Assembly: GCA_004194705.1 (NCBI GenBank)
Contig: SADC01001275.1
Coordinates: 1,302,001 to 1,366,000 of the forward strand
DNA length: 64,000 nucleotides
Origin: Ditylenchus dipsaci
Lineage: Eukaryota > Nematoda > Chromadorea > Rhabditida > Anguinidae
Direction: 5' to 3'
Shown piece after piece: positions 35,291 to 45,487 of the stretch; position 1 is the stretch's first letter, and the number at the start of each line of letters is the position of its first letter. Below the pieces are notes generated by a model. The model worked only from the letters and a program-made list of their open reading frames with translations. It had not been told where the DNA came from and made no database searches. The position numbers and the translations under genes are program-made.

Positions 35291-35998
35291 GACCCTAGTA
35301 GCGAATACACCCCCCCCCCCCAACAAATTGTTTTTCAAAATCAGGTTTTAACCATTTCTAAGTAATTCTTATGCGCTGAAAACAATAAAAAAGGTGTCTT
35401 CGGGCATTTTTGACCTAAAAAGTTAATTTTTGAGAAAAACAATTTTTAGACCAAAATTCGACTTTTTGCCTTGGGGGACCAAGGTATTCTACCTCGTTTT
35501 GTCACTGCAGCTAGGCAAAAAGAGTCTCTATATGCATTTTATGATCAAGTGTACTTCTCGGAATCATGTCTAAGGTAAGTGCGTGCGCGCATCTCTAACT
35601 CTCAAGCCCCTGCGCCCCCTTCGAGGGCTTGGGGCTTGGAGTTGAGATGCGCACACCCACATACCTTAGATACAAATCACTCGAAAGTGACTCTGGATGC
35701 ATAAAAAAGCATGCATACCAGAGTTTCTTTATGCGGTAGGCCCCAGCTAACAAAACTATGTTCAAATCCCATCTTTTTAGGACTCTAGGTACCATTTTCA
35801 GGTGGTTTCCTTTGGTCCCCCAAGGCAAAAAGTCGAATTTTGGTCAAATTTTTTTTCCCAAAAATCAACTTTTTAGCTAAGAAAATGCCCGAAAACACCT
35901 TTTTTATCGTTTTCAGCGCATAAGAATTACTTAGAAATGGTTAAAACCTGATTTTGAAAAAACATTTGTTGGGGGGGGGGGTATTCGCTACTAGCGCC
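35291..35998. mobile_element. Palindromic element, ends GGCGCTAGTAGCG
   Basis: Long arms of about 230 bases face each other, including CAAGGCAAAAAGTCGAATTTTG. The right end reads CGCTACTAGCGCC and the left GACCCTAGTAGCG. The 8-mer GAATTTTT flanks both sides exactly. A poly-C/poly-G pair lies near the ends. The loop is occupied by the ATGTCTAAG/GTAAGT hairpin (35540-35700). Confidence 0.82.
35530..35702 (+). repeat. ATGTCTAAG/GTAAGT hairpin module, copy 3, both arms
   Basis: The plus strand has ACTTCTCGGAATCATGTCTA followed by AGGTAAGTGCGTGCGCGCAT. The opposite arm, read on the minus strand, has a variant: TTTCGAGTGATTTGTATCTA then AGGTATGTGGGTGTGCGCAT. The two arms are thus two subfamilies of one module facing each other around a CAAGCCCC loop region. 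Confidence 0.6.
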
Positions 35999-36239
35999 GA
36001 ATTTTTTATTTTTTTCATACAAAACCTCATAATAACCCAGGGCCCGTAAATTTTCCTTCCAAAAGACATTTGGGTAAAAAAGAAGATTTGACCACTATTG
36101 AAGGAAAAAATAATTTTATCCAGTGCTTATTGTCCTTTTTAGACGAAAAAAAAAGATTTTGGTTAAAAATGTCACGAATATAAAACATTTGAAGTCCCAA
36201 AAAAGACAATGGGTCTGATTATTCTGTTTTATTATTATA
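35999..36239. repeat. Relative of the 27398 hAT MITE, ends lost
   Basis: The order AAAAGACATTT, GAAGGAAAAAAT, TTTTATCCAGTGCTTATTG, AAAAAAAAGATTTTGG matches the 27398-27596 element. No terminal repeats remain. Confidence 0.5.
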
Positions 36240-36445
36240 TGTCTGATTTTTCGCTTTGGTCCCCCTGTTATTTTTTTTTGCATGTTTTTGTTTCCTTTTC
36301 GTCTTGTTTTCTTCTCTATTCTATCTTATATGATGAAAAAATATTAAAAAATGTAATTTTGAAACAACAGGAGGGGACTAAATAAATTTTTTGAAAAACA
36401 TGAAAAAAATAACTGGGAGGACCAATGCGAAAAATCGGTACCCAT
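36240..36445. mobile_element. Small palindrome ending TTTTTCGCTTTGGTCC
   Basis: GATTTTTCGCTTTGGTCCCC is inverted at the right as GGACCAATGCGAAAAATC with small differences. The inner arms pair TTATTTTTTTTTGCATGTTT with AACATGAAAAAAATAA. No ORF is present. Confidence 0.55.
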
Positions 36446-36465
36446 TCTCCAGTAAAGCCACCTTT

Positions 36466-36702
36466 TTTGTTTTACGTCATACGATCTTTTTTTTACTTTT
36501 TTTTGGGTGACCGTCCATGTTTCCTTTTATTTTTATTTTCAAGAAAATGACGCCGTCCTAAATTTTCACAAAAATTTTCAAAAAAGTAGGCCAAATTAGG
36601 ACGGACCCATTTTTTCGAAATAAAAATAAAAGAAAACATGGACGGTCACCCAAAATAAAGAATAACAATAAAAACTGATCGTATGATGTAAAATAAGAAA
36701 AG
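36466..36702. mobile_element. Small palindrome ending TTTTACGTCATACGATC
   Basis: TTTTACGTCATACGATC pairs with GATCGTATGATGTAAAA. The inner arms carry GGGTGACCGTCCATGTTTCC and its inverse. The minus-strand ORF that crosses it (36558-36878) is incidental. Confidence 0.65.
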
Positions 36703-37122
36703 CGATCAATAATGAAAAATATGGTTAAAATGCAGGACGGTGATGAAAAGGTTAGTACAGCGAAGGACGGTGCGGTCACTATCCTAGCAAGTATTACCAA
36801 TAAGTCATTAGTAATCAAAAAGTGATTGACAATCTTGAAAAAAATCTCACCCGCAACAACCGCACCTGAAAATCGCACAAATATTCAGATCGGCACCCGT
36901 GCAACTATTTTCATGGTCTGAAGTCGGTCTTTGGATAGGTAAGACCTAAATTATAAGGGGGATAAAGCGAAAATCGTGTTTTCGACTTTTTATATTGAAA
37001 AAATTACCATCAAAAACTGAGTCGATCTGCATTCACAAAGGTTGAAATTTCGACCCGTAAAAAAAGTTATGACCGTTTTAAAGTGTCAAAAATTTTTGAA
37101 TTACCCTGAATAATATTTTGGT
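36703..37122. other. Intergenic, no gene seen
   Basis: Fragments such as GGACGGTGCGGTCACTATCC recall the ends of the 3936 element. No gene was found. Confidence 0.35.
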
Positions 37123-37850
37123 AGAATTTATAAAAGCTCTATTGACCTTTACGTGGCCACATTTTTTACCTTGGGTTTTTTTGTGGTGTGGTTTTTTTTG
37201 TGGAAAGTCACACTATATGCACACATCGATTTTTACACGTTTTTATTCACATACAAGTCTCGAAAGCAATTCATTTAAACACACAGATCATAGAGGCAAA
37301 TTATATATTAACGTCATTTGAACAAAGAATTTTGTAAGAAAGTCCCACCCAGTTTTGATGAAATACCGCTTCTTGCACATACGACGCTACCATAGAATCG
37401 TATTTATGCTTCATATGAGCCCACTGCTCTTCACATTTATTCGTGTGAACTTTGAATAGAAGTTTGTCTCTTCTCCTGTCCCTTCTCCATGAGCATAGAA
37501 CTTCCGCAGTTGGTGCATAACATCTGATTTCTGATCACTGAGCACCGAAAGCCTTAAAAGGATTTAATTTATGGGGAGGGGTTATTTATGTCTTTTTACG
37601 AACAAAAATTGGCAAAGGCATACCTTTTCAGTTCCATAAAAAACAGTTCTTTCAATTGTAGAGACGCTACGCCCACAGTTTTAATGGCATGTTTTGAACG
37701 CACAAGAGTTGACCTATAAAATACAAAGAAGAGTCATTAAAAAATAAATAATAGGTGACTAGTAACTAATAAAAAAATGAAAAAAAATCACAAGGGAAAC
37801 AAGACAAAAAAATGAGGCCCCGTAAAGGTCAATAGAGCCGTCTTTTGGTA
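37123..37850. mobile_element. Element ending GGCTCTATTGACCTTTACG
   Basis: The left AGCTCTATTGACCTTTACG is inverted at the right as CGTAAAGGTCAATAGAGCC. The inside has a worn minus-strand coding stretch (37325-37720). The superfamily and target duplication are not certain. Confidence 0.55.
37325..37720 (-). pseudogene. Worn ORF, possibly SANT/Myb-like
   Basis: On the minus strand, pieces such as NKCEEQWAHMKHKYDSMV have the spaced W and Y of a trihelix or SANT-like domain, which many PIF/Harbinger elements encode. Stops interrupt it. The assignment is tentative. Confidence 0.3.
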
Positions 37851-38025
37851 GTATTCTGTAGCTCTGCATCTCCTCTTTTAAATGCTATCGTGCTATCGTC
37901 GTTTGCTTATAGCATGGCTAAGCCAAAAAATAAAACATTTTTTTTATTTTATTTTTAGCGCAGAACTTTTGTTTTTTTAAAAGAATTATTTAGTTATAAA
38001 GTATTGTAGTATTAGGCCTGGCAGA

Positions 38026-38335
38026 GCGGGATAATAATCCAGAAACGGGATTCGTATTTTTTAAAGTCAAATGTTTATACATTGATGGATTTCTTTTTTT
38101 TTAAAGATCCGTGAAATTCTCCTCTATCTTTTGAGTGATTATATATATATATATCCACTGAAAACAATTTATACGCGAAAATTTGTGATTAAGCAAAAAA
38201 TCTTGATTATTATCGCGAAAAACGGGATAAAAATCCCGAAACGGGATTCTTATTTTTTGAAGTCAAATGTTTACACATTGATGACTTCCTTTTGTTTAAA
38301 AGATGCGTGAGACGTTCCTCTATCTTTTGGTATAT
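38026..38335. repeat. Two direct copies of a roughly 110-base unit
   Basis: GAAACGGGATTCGTATTTTT at 38041 returns as GAAACGGGATTCTTATTTTT at 38238. Both continue with AGTCAAATGTTTA and CCTCTATCTTTTG. The copies are about 195 bases apart and a few substitutions separate them. Confidence 0.7.
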
Positions 38336-38559
38336 AATGCTCTTGACATGTTTTATTAAAAATGAGTCAAAATAGTCGTTATATGAATACCATGAAAATC
38401 CCATTGCCAAGCCTATATAAAATGCTCTCGATGCGGTAAAGACGTGTTAATGAGTCCTTATTTTGACTGTGCTCACTTTTCTAGCTCCAAATACTAAGCA
38501 CAAGGGCTGCTATTTTTCTGCTGGGTATCAAAATATAAGCTTAAGCTATAAAATACTCC

Positions 38560-38745
38560 GAAGTCAACTTCGAGCCCCCTGCGCCTCCGAAGGGGTCGCA
38601 GAGGGCTCGAAGTCGAGATGCGCACACCCACATACCTTCGACACAAATCACTCGAAAATGACTGGATGCATGAAAAAGCATGCATGTCAGTTATATTACA
38701 GTAGGTCAATTATTGCGAGGGGGAGGTATGTTACAGTAGCGCCAC
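38560..38745 (-). repeat. Hairpin module, copy 4, plus a GGCGCTACTG end
   Basis: The minus strand has TTTCGAGTGATTTGTGTCGA, then AGGTATGTGGGTGTGCGCAT and a GC-rich stem (CTTCGAGCCC with GGGCTCGAAG). At 38731-38744 a GTAGCGCC-type end lies close by. Like copy 3, the hairpin thus sits near a GGCGCTA terminus. Confidence 0.5.
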
Positions 38746-40420
38746 TTTTTTTGTTTCTTTCAGTATTATATTTTTCGGAAACAAAAAATTAACTGTTTTA
38801 TTTTAAAAGGAAAAACAACTGAAGACTATTTTATGTCAAAGAAATTATAATTTTAGCTACATCATTATTTTTCTTAGAAATTTTCTTTAATTGCGAAGTT
38901 GTTTATCGGTAACATTAACTAAGCAAAGTAATAAAAAAGTCATTAAAACATTTCAATTTTTCGTCTAGGCAATTAAGAGTTTATAAATGAATGACATTTC
39001 TAAATCACTTGCTATTATTGCATGCAAAGAGGCACTCTCTGAAAATTTGTTCATAATGTTCATGAATAATGGGCTTGCATAAGCACAAGCCGAAAAATCA
39101 ACATGAGACCAAGACAAAACTGAGAGCCATTCCTCAAAAATTGCCACATTTTTGGTCAATTTTTAGCGGCTTTGTATGGACCGCTTAATCGTGCGAAAAT
39201 ATTCATAAAATAAAGTATTATTTGTCCGCGCGGAATCGCCACACCACACTTGTCATACTTCCTTAAAAAAAGCTGTCTCAGGTTCAAATGATCCAAAGTC
39301 TTTTTGCAGCAGAAAAAGGTTTTTTTGCAACAATAAAAAGTCGGCGCTACTGGAATAGTACCGCCCATCTCAGAATCGGAATTTGAAATTTAACACTGAG
39401 TCTTAGAGTTAAAAAGCAGGTTACCAAGTAAATCGATCATGCTGAACACGAATCCGATGTCAGAATCATGAGTTTCTCAAGCTTTGAGGGAGTTTCACGT
39501 TGAAGTGTTTTCTAAAATATTTTTTGGACCGTTACTTGATACTTCAAAATTACCTTTTCACTGTACTTTAAAACATTATCTGGGGCAGTTTTTCTCACGT
39601 TATCAAATAGTCTATACTGTTTGGTTTTTTTGATTTGTAAAAAAAACCAATTTTTTCGCGGTAGTTTTGAAAATTAAACGAGTGCAATTTACAAAAGCAC
39701 CTTTTTCGGAATTTTTTTTCGTATATCTTGTTCAGCATTGAATTTGGTACAAGACGCACACTTTAGTACGCTCCGCCGTTTTAGCGTTAAAAACACAGAA
39801 GATTTTAAACTTATTTTACTCTGAAGCGTCTGACATATTGATTATCTCAAAGTTTTTTCACAACCAATATGCAAAACACTTCAAAGAAAAATTAGAAAAT
39901 ATTTTAAATTTTTTAGAATATTACTGTTAAAGCTAGATTTTCTGACGAATATTTGAACAAACAGTTTTGTCAGACCGTAAATTACCAAACTTAATAATTA
40001 TTTGCAGAAAATAGAATGAGCAACGCTACTTTGTGTAACTAAAAATCACTTATGGTGAAAATCAGTCAGATGGAGCTGTTTTTATTTTCATTAGCACTCT
40101 TTGTGGGAGTGATGTGGCAAAGCAGTGCTCGGAATAATAGACTTTCATTAACTTGGTGAGCTCTACCCTATTTGGTAATGCAGTAGGGTATTCTTAATGC
40201 TGTCGTGCCTGTCTGATCACCCTACCATAAAGTAGTACTTTTTGCTTTCAAAAGTGTAATGATGAGTAAAAAATGCTAGCTCAATAATTAATTCTGTTTT
40301 CCTCTTTCGATTTTGTAATTAAGACCACCACGATTGTGCAGAAAAAGTAAATGGTAAGAGTCTAGAATTCGAATAAAATAAAAATCATTATAAAAGTCTT
40401 TCTCATAATCAAAGTTCTAA
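38746..40420. other. Intergenic with two repeat relics
   Basis: A GGCGCTACTGGAATAG end is at 39346, and a TCTGACACC-family half, GAACACGAATCCGATGTCAG, is at 39445-39464. I found no gene in the rest. Confidence 0.4.
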
Positions 40421-40715
40421 ATCTAGGGCCGATACCAGAGCCTTTTTTGGCTCTGGTATGGCACCGGAGTTATAGGTTTCTTACAGTAAGCGAGTGTAGG
40501 TGCAGGTCGAAGTCCAGGGGTGGTCGAGTTTGATGTGGTGTCACAATGTCGAGTGTAGGTACAGGTCGAGTCGCACGGCTGGTGGTACAAAGGTAGGCAT
40601 ACCGAGGTGGTGGTACATAGGTGAGGGTAGCAACATGGAAGTACCCAGCTGTTGGTACAGGGATGGGAATACATACTTAGGTTGGGGTATCCAGATAGAA
40701 GTTTTCCAAGTTTGA
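40421..40715. repeat. Degenerate GGTGGTACA tandem-like block
   Basis: After a small hairpin (ATACCAGAGCC...GGCTCTGGTAT, 40431-40460) the words GAGTGTAGGTACAGGTCGAG, GGTGGTACATAGGTG and GTTGGTACAGGGATG recur. Long ORFs on both strands are by-products. Confidence 0.5.
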
Positions 40716-41224
40716 ATTTTTTTTGAATTGAGCGGAATTTGAAATGGGAAAGTGACTTTCTAGTTCGAAAAATATTTTTTAAGTAAATCAACAATGCCGG
40801 ACACGAATCCGGTATCAGAATTCTAATTTTGCAAGTATTTTACGTCAAATTCTTTTTTCGGTAATTTTTGGGGGACATTCTTTTTCACTTCTGCTAAACT
40901 GTTCGAAATCTTATTTTTTAAGACTTTAAAGCCCTATCATTTGCCATTTTCATGCTGATTCTGAATCAATAATCTATATTCGTGATTAGTCGTATATATG
41001 CAAATGACATACCATTAGATAGAGCGAAGAAAGGGCTTTCTTAGGAGCATTAAAGAAAATGCTGCACTAAATATATTCCCTCCTCACCAGCCTAAAGAAA
41101 ATATTAAAAAAATCGTAAGAAAATTGCAATTATGTTTGGAGGTCCGATTTTGTGGTAATCGTGTTCTCAATGAAAAATACACCAGGATGAACCGTTGTTA
41201 CAGTCAGTCCTTTTCGTTTTAAGT
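40716..41224. other. Intergenic with a TCTGACACC-family half
   Basis: GGACACGAATCCGGTATCAG lies at 40799-40818. Sequence at about 40985-41090 resembles 29930-30065. No gene was found. Confidence 0.4.
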
Positions 41225-42330
41225 CAGGGATGATATATGTACTTTTTAAAAAGATTTGTACTTTTTTTGGAGAAATGTTCTTTTTTGTACTTTTTTTTTT
41301 CGAATAGGCGCCGAAAATGTAAGAAAACATTCGAATTTTTTAAAAATTTCGCCTGCTGCACAGTTTTTCATTCTAATTTTTAGTTGTCTGTTCATTTTGT
41401 GTTCATTTGTCTCTGCTTTTACTTCCTTTTTTCTTTTGCTTGTTTAAATGGTTAAATTCGCAGTGTTAATCTTAAACGCAATGTCTCTGCCTCAAAAGAA
41501 AAGCGAACAAGTACTACGGCGCTTCTACTGCAATCTTTCTAGGGCGCTTGGACATGGAAGTGAAGGAGAGGCTGAGCGCAACTTTCCAGGTTATTTTTGC
41601 TTATGAAGAGCGGGGAATTGTAACTTTTTCTTTAGGGCTTCTATGCGACCAGTGGAGTTCCTGCCGACCAACATCTCGTGGATTATGCTGAAGACAAAGA
41701 ACATCGACTACACCGAAGCAGTGGAGCTTGCAAAACAGGTGGCGCCAGAAACCGCTGAGAACGATGAGCTGTTCAACGAGGTGGCTGAACTGAACCGAAG
41801 GTTGCGCCAAATCCCGGACGAAGTCTTTGATGTTGATTCAGCGGAAACTGAGTGGCAGAAAATCTTCAAGGTGAGCGAAGATTTTGTGGCGGAACTTAGA
41901 CTTCTCATTTGGACAACGATTCCCTGCCGTGCCTCTACCGACTCGTGAGCACTATCCTCTTAATACAGCTGGCCAATGCTTTTGTGGAGCGGGTTTTTAC
42001 GTTCAAAGCTTAGTGGGCAGACGCAAGAAATCTCCTTCAGGTGGAAACGGTCAAGGCTCTTCTCCAAGTGCGTGTCAATTACGATATCGATTGCGCAGGT
42101 GTCTACAAACTGCATATGAAAGAGGAAGATCTTCGGAGGAAAATTCAAAGTAACAAAAAATATGATTGAATTGTCTTATTTGTTTGAAAAGAGTTATGTG
42201 TTTCTTTGGTGTAGAAATAAAAAGTTTGAAGGTGCTTTTATTGAGTTTCGGGAGTTGTACTTTTTTTGGCCCCAAAATCTTTTTTTTTGGAAAATGTACT
42301 CTTTTTCAAAATTTTGAGATATCATCCCTG
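41225..42330 (+). mobile_element. hAT transposon with transposase remnant
   Basis: CAGGGATGATAT is inverted as ATATCATCCCTG, and TTTTAAGT flanks both sides exactly. This is the 8-bp duplication and CAGGG end of hAT. At 1.1 kb it is shorter than a full hAT, and it carries part of a transposase (41449-42169). The perfect duplication suggests a fairly recent insertion. Confidence 0.9.
41449..42169 (+). pseudogene. hAT transposase, C-terminal part
   Basis: The frame runs through VEFLPTNISWIMLKTKNI and a helical stretch (AELNRRLRQIPDEVF). It then shifts to a segment with NAFVERVFTFKA, a W, an RN pair and LQVETVKALLQVRVNYDI, and ends at 42169. The order (S/A)ER-FS...W..ARN..VE...L....N is the hAT dimerisation domain (hATC, PF05699). 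The N-terminal BED finger and the first catalytic Asp region are not seen. Frame changes make it inactive as written. An intron-like GTTATT...TTTAG occurs at about 41599-41638. Confidence 0.75.
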
Positions 42331-42984
42331 TTTTAAGTATATTTAACCTGCTGAAATGCTTTGAAAAATTGAAGTTCTTTTTGAGCTAGGCAGTATATGT
42401 TTCACTATTTTTTAATTTTAAAAAGTTTCTCTTTTGTTAAAAAATTACAGTAAGATTTATTGCAAAAACATAGTTTTCTATTGTTTTTTTTGTTAAAAAT
42501 ACATATTTTCAGACCCCAAAGAACCTATTTTGACTTTTGAGTTAGTCTCTTGAATAAAGTACATTTAAAGTAAAGACAGTTGACATATAATTGACAAAAA
42601 GTCATTTCAATAGCAGCTTACTACATAAATCACCAGCTTCGGTAAGAATATACTCATCAGAGCGAATCACCATATAAAATTACCATCAGCAACCAACTGC
42701 TGGTAGTAAAGATCATTAACACGAAAACGGCTGTACGTCCTGATGGTATGTCCTTGTGCAGAATTTTACGCTGAGCACGATGGTGAAAAAAAATTATAAA
42801 ATAAGCTCTACGGTGGTCAGCAGGCTTTGTGAACCATCAATGTCACGATTTTTGCCTATGCCACTTCAAAGAGGTAAAACATGCCACTGTTTCAATATAT
42901 TTTTTATATTTCACGTGCAAAAGAAAGCGCAAATTGCGAGCTTTCAAATGACATATCGTAGAGCTATTTATGACAATCATATGA
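42331..42984. other. Intergenic, no gene seen
   Basis: TTTTACGCTGAGCACGATGG at 42764 resembles TTTAACGCTGAGCACGACGG at 50580. This may mark the true start of the outer foldback unit that follows, but I cannot fix its end. Confidence 0.35.
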
Positions 42985-43137
42985 GAATTTTTTGGCTCAC
43001 AGAAACCATTGTGTTTTTTTTTCAAAAACGCTGTTCGTACAAAAATATGTACAAAAAAGGTGTTAAAGCGCCGTTTTTTAGTTAAGGTTTATACTATTCG
43101 ACAGAGCAAAAAAAACTGCACCAGATAGTGCTTTAAA

Positions 43138-43520
43138 AAGCATACCAGCGCGTTACACGGACAATTTCGAATTTGCAAAAGGCGGGGACCACAATTTCAA
43201 GACAAAACCATTTGATTTGAAAATGTTCCTTTAAATTATTTTATGGCTTAAATTAAAAACAGTCCTCAAAATGTGTGAATCCCTCCTCAAATTAAAATTT
43301 TTAGTGAAATACTGCAGTAAATTTTGCGGGAATCTGAATTTAATAGTCAAAAAACGACTTGGATTGCTTAGAATTCCACCCTGGAGCGGCCAGAAGCCTC
43401 TGAAAGTTGGTTTTCAGGGGTTAATTTCCCAACATTTTTAAATCAAATATTTTTGTCTTGAAAATGTGGTCACCGCCTTTTGCAAATTTGAAATTGACCG
43501 TGTAACGCGCTGGTATGCCC
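43138..43520. mobile_element. Palindromic element ending GCATACCAGCGCG
   Basis: GCATACCAGCGCGTTACACG at the left is inverted at the right. CTTTAAA flanks both sides (43131-43137 and 43521-43527), and the right arm of the outer foldback has one uninterrupted copy of that site. This proves a later insertion. The superfamily is unknown. Confidence 0.8.
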
Positions 43521-43630
43521 CTTTAAAGTAATCTGCAACCAGGCTTTTTAAGTGTTTAGCAAACGTTCAAAAGTATATACCAAAAGACATCTTGACCTGA
43601 TACTTTGATTTTGCTACATAAATCTGAAAT

Positions 43631-43875
43631 TCTGACACATGATTCGTGTTCAGCATGGTCGATCTACTTGAGAAACTGTCTTTCGATTATCACAATCACT
43701 GTCAAATTTCAAATTCCGCTCGATACAAAAAATATTTTAAATTAGAAATTTTTAAATTTCAAATAATTTTGAATTATTTAATTTTAAAATTTGACAGTGA
43801 ATGTGATAATCAAAGGACAGTTTCTCAAGTAAATCGACTATGCTGAACACGAATCGGGTGTCAGAATTTTAGATT
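43631..43875. mobile_element. Best copy of the TCTGACACC foldback family
   Basis: The left arm runs from TTCTGACACATGATTCGTG through TTCAGCATGGTCGATCTACT. The right arm is the inverse, ending GAACACGAATCGGGTGTCAG. The centre is AT-rich with one side of the CTCGAGACAATAAA hairpin. Halves or decayed copies occur at 4693, 5222, 9452, 29375, 39430, 40785, 48970 and 54805. Confidence 0.8.
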
Positions 43876-44103
43876 TATCTAGCCAGGTCTAGATTCCTTT
43901 TGGTACAGTCGACGCTCGATATAACGAACCCCCAAAAGTTCGTTCCCACCTAGGGTACAACACTTTTTTAGCTCCATTTTTAAAGTCGCTTTCCGAATGT
44001 GATTCGTCAGTCTAGTCCGAAATGTCGCAAGGATTCGATTTCACCGGTCGTTCTTTTAAATAAAACAATTTTGTCATAAAGACCCGCAACGCTCAATAAG
44101 TAA

Positions 44104-44660
44104 ACAAGGGCACGTTTGTGCCAATAGACTGGGTATCTTTATTGGTATACCATGGAGTACAGGGATTGGGAATACAATCTGGAGGATTAACAATAAGAGA
44201 ATTATACAATGGAGCTTTGCCTCGGCCACTTCAGCTGGAACCATTCTTGGGGAGCAACCAAATTCAACTTCGGCTGAGGAGACCAACGGCTGAGACGAAA
44301 GCTGGATTGTTTTCCATGCATCCAAGGCAGGCACCAAAGACACCACAGCTGGAGACACATTGCCCTCTTCGTATTGCAAGTGGGAGCGCGGACTGGAGGC
44401 GAGAACGAAACCATGCGGAGGGAATCCCGATGAGCCATTTCGCGCATTTCGGAAGATCCAGGCAGAGTCGATCCATCATGCAAATCTGGAAATAGAGAAG
44501 GCGCCTTCTTGGGCTTAAACTTAAGATCTGGAGCATAAACTGGAATATCAAGATCATCCTCGAGAGAAATCAGGATCTCGTCGTCTGGAGAGGACTGGAG
44601 AGGAGAAACACTAAATAGGAGTGATCTCGACTGATTGCGCAAAAATGGATTTAATAGAGC
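44104..44660 (-). pseudogene. Unknown captured ORF, left arm copy
   Basis: Minus-strand frames give the same product as the right arm, including SPDDEILISLEDDLDIP and LKFKPKKAPSLFPDLHDG. It lacks the N-terminal part and about 110 internal bases found in the other arm. Alone it cannot make the same protein. Confidence 0.55.
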
Positions 44661-44796
44661 TGTGGGAGCGTGCTGGGCCCATAACCCACCCAATCGAAAC
44701 CACCCGGTGCTACCAGTGAACAAGGGCACGTTCGTGCCAATAGACTGGGTATCATTCTAATTTTGGATCTTGATTTTGTTAGTTGCTCTATTGATG

Positions 44797-45487
44797 ATGT
44801 CTGCCAATAAGGTTAGTAAAAGCTCTATTAAATCCATTTTTGCGCAATCAGTCGAGATCACTCCTGATCATAAGACGCTCATCTCCTGTCTCATTCAAGG
44901 TTTACAGTACGCTGTTTCAAACTTGAATACTCCAGATTTAATAGGGGTCAAAGCCCAGTTGCAATCTCTATTAGTGTTTCTCCTCTCCAGTCCTCTCCAG
45001 ACGACGAGATCCTGATTTCTCTCGAGGATGATCTTGATATTCCAGTTTATGCTCCAGATCTTAAGTTTAAGCCAAAGAAGGCGCCTTCTCTATTTCCAGA
45101 TTTGCATGATGGATCGACTCTGCCTGGATCTTCCGAAATGCGCGAAATGGCTCATCGGGATTCCCTCCGCATGGTTTCGTTCTCCGCCTCCAGTCCGCGC
45201 TCCCACTTGCAATACGAAGAGGCAATGTGTCTCCAGCTGTGGTGTCTTTGGTGCCTGCCTTGGATGCATGGAAAACAATCCAGCTTTCGTCTCAGCCGTT
45301 GGTCTCCTCAGCCGAAGTTGAATTTGGTTGCTCCCCAAGAATGGTTCCAGCTGAAGTGGCCGAAGGCAAAGCTCCATTGTATAATTCTCTTATTGTTAAT
45401 CCTCCAGATTGTATTCCCAATCCCTGTACTCCATGGTATACCAATAAAGATACCCAGTCTATTGGCACGAACGTGCCCTTGTTTACT
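44797..45487 (+). CDS. Unknown captured ORF, right arm
   Basis: From ATG at 44797 a frame runs through NKVSKSSIKSIFAQSVEITP and CLIQGLQYAVSNLNTPDLIG to 45015. It continues in another frame through PDDEILISLEDDLDIPVY, EMREMAHRDSLRM, PAVVSLVPALDAW and NPPDCIPNPCTPW. Comparing with the left arm, a one-base indel near 45015 and another at GAAGAGG(G)CAATG explain the breaks, so the source gene was probably open. It has acidic and Ser/Pro-rich parts. I recognise no domain. A retroelement gag or a host gene are both possible. Confidence 0.5.

Larger units (their letters stand above)
44099..45487. mobile_element. Inverted duplication of an unknown gene
   Basis: The outer sequence AGTAAACAAGGGCACG is inverted at 45472-45487. 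The left arm (44099-44660) and the right arm (44812-45487) are nearly identical in inverse. The right arm has about 110 extra bases (44870-44975). A third copy of GAACAAGGGCACGTTCGTGC stands in the loop (44718-44737). The differences I checked between the arms are mostly one-base indels. Confidence 0.8.

Noticed and set aside
36558..36878. A 106-codon hydrophobic minus-strand ORF
   Set aside because: It crosses the border of the 36466 palindrome and has T-run driven Phe/Leu composition, so it is not a gene.
40423..40794. A Thr/Cys/Pro-rich 123-codon minus-strand ORF
   Set aside because: It follows from repetition of GGTGGTACA-like words, which keep several frames open at once.
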